Part shown: piece by piece, positions 59,179-64,000 of the stretch | Layout of the letters: each line of letters starts with the position of its first letter | Numbering within the stretch: position 1 is the stretch's first letter | DNA from: Apophysomyces variabilis | Lineage: Eukaryota; Mucoromycota; Mucoromycetes; Mucorales; Mucoraceae | Direction: 5' to 3' | NCBI GenBank assembly: GCA_002749535.1 | Contig: MZZL01000033.1 | Coordinates: forward strand, 62,001-126,000 | Length of the DNA stretch: 64,000 nt | The notes under the pieces: generated by a model | The model's database searches: none | What the model was told of the DNA's origin: nothing | The model's input: only the letters and a program-made list of their open reading frames with translations | Program-made: the position numbers and the translations under genes

Positions 59179-62100
59179 TTACAGTATCTTTTGTAACCTA
59201 AAAAGTACTTGGCGACAGAGCGATGCAGAGCAAAGCATTCCATGTGTGAAAGCTATTGCACTTGGCTCCGAGTCGTCTGTCCAAGGTTGATCTTCTATGT
59301 ACCATGGATCCAACTCCGATTTACAGTCCATATCTGTGGAATCAGAAAATATCCAAGTTTCCAGGGTCTGAAGCAGCCCATCAAATTGGGCAAACGGTGC
59401 AAACTTCAGTTGCTGAGAAACCTTGATGGGATTTAGTAAGCCGGTATGTCCTTGGCTTGGGGTGTTCGAGGCATTAGAGTTAGTAGAGGGAGTAGGAGTA
59501 GCGGAATTATCCAATTTGGAATGAAGACGAGCAGAAGAGGAGTAGAACTCATTTTGAAAGGCTGCATCTACAACACTGGTAGTCACTGCATCAATGAACC
59601 GTATGTCGAGTGCGTGCCTAAAAGTAACAACTAATTAACAGGACTACTCCTAGTATTGATCTATCTCTTTCCACTCACAAGGATGAATATACTACACGCA
59701 CTGCGTCAGCAGCATGTGGTATAATGGATACTTTGCCAATATCACCTTTTTTGGCACATTCAACCTCCAGATGTTCGAGACAACTCATCAATGGCAGGGT
59801 TTGGAAGAGTACCTTCAGTATGATGGATTTCGTCAGTTGTTGTCATCCAAGAAGAACAACAATATAGCCAATGGAACTGATGATATATTACCTGAACGAA
59901 ATAAATTAAGTCCCGTTTATCATTCAGTATGTCTTGCAAAAAGCTTGCCACTCTCCAGTGTGGATTTCTGATTGATGACAGAGCTATCGCAGTCTTATTT
60001 TTCCTTGAACTTGTACTAGACGTGCCTAATTTTATGGTATATCGGCGAAATCGACTCATATTGGTGGGATCCCAGCGAATCGAACAAGTAAATTTCTGGT
60101 AAAATGAGTGATTAGTATCCGGAAAATATCAGATGTGCCGTTACTTTTGCATATGTAAATGATAATTCTTTCATATTAAACGGTTCAAACTTTAAGCCGT
60201 CCTTGTATTTTCGAAACCATTTCGAACAAACTGGAAACATTCAGTAAGTTGACGGTATACTTGTTTTGTAAGAAATGGTTACCTTGCCTTGCCAAATTGA
60301 CCATCATAAACGTTTGTTCCCAATCCGCTAGGAATCGTTCCACGCAGGTATCGATGTCTGCATAACCAAACGATAATACATTCGTTGACTTGTCGAGCGA
60401 TATATGATCTATCGTAATATATCTAAGTTCACGATGCTCATCAGCCGGATACTTACCACTAATTTCGCAATCACTTAAAGAAATATTTTTGCAGTCAAAC
60501 TTGTCTTGTATAATAACATAACATTCACTTGGTCCACAAGACCACCAACCGGAAGCACGCATGACTACTTCATTATTCATGTGTGGCAGTATGCGTTCAA
60601 TCCATGGTATGGTTTCAGTTGCCTTTCCTCTCGCGGTTCCAGTGCTACTTTCCGTATCATCGGCACGGTGATACGCGCATATCCTTAGTATATCACGTTG
60701 AGCGATGCAAAGCACCTCTAGTCTACTTGCTGCAGGATGATGCATAACCTGAGCTTCTGCTGCAGATAATGATTTGAGAAAAGGGCGTGTACGACACTTT
60801 AAAAATCCTTTATAGCGGCGTAATTGGTGCTCGATTTTCTTATTCGTTATATACGCCCTGAATTTGTTGTATACACGTTAATGACTTAAATCAGCGAACA
60901 GAACTAATATCTTACCGACACAGAGAATCTAATTTCGCCATGAACCGCAAGTTGACCGACAGACTTTAAAAATTTGTTAAGTATCGTAGCTATATACGTT
61001 ATTCAGGCTTACTTGTCAGTTCTTTCTATATTGGTAGCTGATATATTTCGATTCTCAATTCCGGTTATCGTTTTTCGTCGCTTTGTTATACTCTCTTGCT
61101 CAATCTCCCGATTTTGCTTAAGACCATTATTTCCGCTATGTCGCCGTTTCTTAGCATAATAATCATCTCCATCTATATCCAGATCACTGTCTTTAAAGGT
61201 AAACTGCTCTTTCCACACCTGCGTGTAATCCACGTGGATTAAATCCGTTATGGCCTGATATAACCCATGCTGCTCGTAGGTTTTACTACAACGCATTAAT
61301 ATAGATAAACTACCTCGAAATGCACTTACTTAAGGCAACATAACCAAAACTGGAATTCATTTTTCACAATAGCTACAACAAAATACCAGTCTTCGAACTG
61401 TGAAAACTGCAAGAAGATGCAATGAGAGGGATAAGCCGATTTGCTCGCAGCCGTAGTGGGATCAGAAACTGCCCCTTTCCTTGCTCCCAGGCGCTGCCGC
61501 TGTGCTAACTGTTGATCGAATGCCTGAGATGCATTTTGTGCCAATATCAAATCTCCGAACAGCCGAGTAACATCATCCGCCTGCAGGTTCATCTGGGATG
61601 GATGGTATGGCTGCAGACTTAACTGCTTTGCCAAAGAAATAATCTCACGAATTACCACTTCCGAACGGAGCCAAAGCAAATGTCTTGCGATGTGTTTGGG
61701 GTCGTTATTCAGCCGCTCTTCAAGGCCTCTAAGTTTCACTATAGCCATGTAAATGAGACAGGTAACAGTGCTTTCATACTTTACCGTCTCCTTCCCCGCT
61801 GCTGTTTCCCAGTTCTCTTACTTTTACACGTCCTGTTCGCGAATCCAAGCTTACAGTTATGCGTCTTTGATGCCGATATTGTATTGTTAATGACGGTTGT
61901 TGTGAGTTTTCACTCCCTAGAAAGTATAGAGTACCGGAATTCACATGACCTTCAATGCGAGTTCAATAATGAAACACTCAGACAATCTACCTTCGTTTGA
62001 AAGGCCTGTATCCAGTTTTTGTTTCGAAATGGTGTCTTCCAAGTCTACCTTTTCCAAATAAAGGCCATGCTCTTCAAGGAATTTTTCCTGGGAATAAAGA

Positions 62101-64000
62101 ATTTCTCGGAATTTGCAAATGATACTTTCACCATGGTAACGTGTCGTATGTAAAAGAAGACGTTCGACATTAAGATCAGACGGATTCTGAAACACAAAGT
62201 AAGGATCTACAGCATTAACCCACGGCATTTCATGCCAACAATTACCAGTAAGTTCTCCGAGGTATAAAGTTCTCTTGATCCACCCCAGGTAACGTTAACG
62301 CATCTTTTAGGGTATTTTAACGCAGCCGCAACCTTCACTTTGTCTGACTCGCTGAGATCATTCAAGGTAATAGAGGCGCCGATTCCAGCTTTTTGAATCA
62401 AACCCTTAAGCTCGTCTCGCACCGTGATTGCTACATTTGCTTGAGGAGACAGTGAGCCCTGTCGTCTCTCATCCTCATCACTGATAAATATCTCGATCAT
62501 AGTGCTGCGTGACTGAACCGAATCATTATCTTTCCCGGTACCCTAACATACCCGTTTAATACCTTCACCAGCTTTTATCTCACGACCTACATGTGGATCC
62601 GCCCAATAGGCAGTAGATGAGCCTCCACCCCAGTATGTCAGAACTAGTTTTGTACGTGTGGAATCCATTTGCACAGTTAGCTGCTCTACCCATTTCGTTC
62701 TGGTCAACATCATGGCCTGCATGTAAATGATCTCCAGCTGCATCTTAAGGCAGAAAAAATGAAGATAATCGTAAAGATCGATCAGCGGGAAGAACAAATT
62801 CGGTCCTTTCGCTTTTTGCGGATATGCATTGCTTTCCGAGTTATCTTGGGTGCCACCATTCAAAAGTTGTCCTTGTTGTTGCTGATCTGCTGGTGAAGGA
62901 GGGGGAATAAGTTGTTTTTGAGCGTTCATACGAAGATGTTGTCTCTGCATTTCATTCAAAGATACATGTACGTCTATCGCTATCATGTCAATATGCTGCC
63001 ATAACCAAGACCTTAACATGACTACCTGAAATGCTACCACTGGCTGTGGATTCTACTAATACATCCAACGAAACTATCCACCATCTACGATCGTGGCTAG
63101 GGCCAGTTAGGGTAAGCGATATGTTGAATTCGTTTTCAACTGAAAAGAAAATACGTCCTGATTCTATAAAGAGATACCGAATCAAAAACTCATCCGCGCC
63201 ATAACTTATTTACCTATCCGATAATTTTTCATTGGTGATGGTAGTACTTCCGACGTGAGCATACGCATACGTATTACATCATTCATTTTTCGAAACGCAT
63301 CGAGCACTTCTTGATCGGTAAGTGGAGAGGAAGGTATCATGTCCTGGGCGACCCACACAATTGATTACATGATGTATTTCCAGACAAAGGACGAGTACCT
63401 GTATTTTGGTAGGCATTCGTTGATATGTGCCAGTTGAAAGAACATCCACAGCGGTCAATATATCGAAATCGCGAACTCTGGCTGCTGGCAATTCAATATG
63501 GATTTTGTGTAGATAATCGACGGTATCTTGGAATATTTTATTTTGATTGGCCAAGAAAGCCATAATATTCTGAATAGCGCATGTCAGACGGCCGAACAGT
63601 AATATGATACTACAGTACTTCATTAAAAAAAACCAACCTGACACATTTGAATGTCTTTGGCATTCTCTGCCCATTTGACAAGCACCAACAGTTTCATGAA
63701 TTGTTTACGCGCAAAGGTAGCATAATTGAGAATCTGCCGTTTACGTTCGACGTCTGACATGGACGGTAAGCTGTAATCATCGGCCTGGGTCAATCATCGG
63801 CGCAATACAGCGAACGTAAAACTTACGTGTCGGTAAGTGTCATCAGGTCAGCGTATGATTTGTAGATCATCTTTCCTACGAGACTACGTAGCGATACCAT
63901 GCTCGCCATTTCCACGGGTAATACGATTTTTTCCTCGTCACTAACTTCGTGTTCTCCATTCTGTGTCTCTTGTTGCTGCTTCTGCATAAGCATGGAAGCT
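59179..64000 (-). CDS. MED14: Mediator subunit 14 (MED14/Rgr1), partial at right edge
   Basis: MED14 is the backbone subunit joining the head, middle and tail of the Mediator coactivator. The frame is open to the window edge: MLMQKQQQETQNGEHEV begins at 63993 and could be the start or an inner Met, so the 5' end is treated as incomplete. Landmarks are SLRSLVGKMIYKSYADLMTL, RQILNYATFARKQFMKLLVL then VKWAENAKDIQMCQ, and FDILTAVDVLSTGTYQRMPT, matching the MED14 N-terminal domain. Later are a Gln-rich insert (PSPADQQQQGQLL), KMQLEIIYMQAMMLTRTKWV, and near the end NPHWRVASFLQDILNDKRDL. The last exon has a Ser/Thr/Asn-rich stretch and ends LCRQVLFRLQKIL. It ends 118 bp from the TFIIIC stop, convergent. 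Confidence 0.9.

Noticed and set aside
1..64000. CRISPR array, operon structure, plasmid or phage features
   Set aside because: Spliced eukaryotic genes fill the window, and no regularly spaced direct repeats were seen.

Overview
The window looks like nuclear DNA of a filamentous fungus, most likely Mucoromycota (possibly Mucorales). The genes are close orthologues of conserved eukaryotic housekeeping proteins. Nearly all are cut by short (about 45-70 nt) GTAAGT...YAG introns, the DNA is AT-rich between genes, and genes lie on both strands without operons. The species cannot be fixed from this window. Coding models below were built by reading splice signals and frames by eye; where exon lengths were summed, they close exactly in frame.

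Layout, left to right. 1-1502 is repeat-bearing intergenic DNA. 1503-17537 is a dense block: eIF6 (+), VPS45 (-), an Spp2/GPKOW-type G-patch splicing factor (+), a Swi3/SMARCC chromatin-remodelling subunit (-), eIF2-beta (-) and the ubiquitin-activating enzyme E1 (-). 18084-26203 carries a TM9SF3-type nonaspanin (-), a USP12/46-CreB-type deubiquitinase (+) and ribosomal protein uS11/RPS14 (+). 26204-33129 is gene-poor and holds relics: a Fanzor/TnpB-like C-terminal fragment, a 243-bp GC-rich element with a perfect 10-bp target-site duplication, a perfect hairpin, and an unassigned coding-like stretch. 33130-37128 has a disordered Ser/Pro-rich protein (+) and the mitochondrial LepA-type GTPase Guf1 (-). 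37129-40855 is another gene-poor stretch with a MITE and decayed retroelement-like sequence. 40856-51878 holds mitochondrial Hsp78 (+), a SURF4/Erv29 cargo receptor (-), hexose-6-phosphate mutarotase (-), the splicing factor Cwf18/CCDC12 (-) and a TMEM41-type VTT-domain protein (-). 51879-56700 is a graveyard containing a decayed Fanzor-like ORF. 56701-64000 has TFIIIC subunit 5/Sfc1 (+) and Mediator subunit MED14 (-), which runs off the right edge.

The genes do not form a pathway cluster. They cover translation (eIF6, eIF2-beta, uS11, Guf1), ubiquitin (E1, DUB), membrane traffic (Vps45, TM9SF3, SURF4, TMEM41), splicing (Spp2, Cwf18), transcription (Swi3, TFIIIC, MED14) and mitochondrial proteostasis (Hsp78). 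The most unusual signals are in the gene-poor stretches: at least two independent Fanzor-like RNA-guided-nuclease relics, a two-copy MITE family and the GC-rich TIR/TSD element. No intact novel system was found. Possible tRNAs or other ncRNAs were looked for only by eye and none was recognised.
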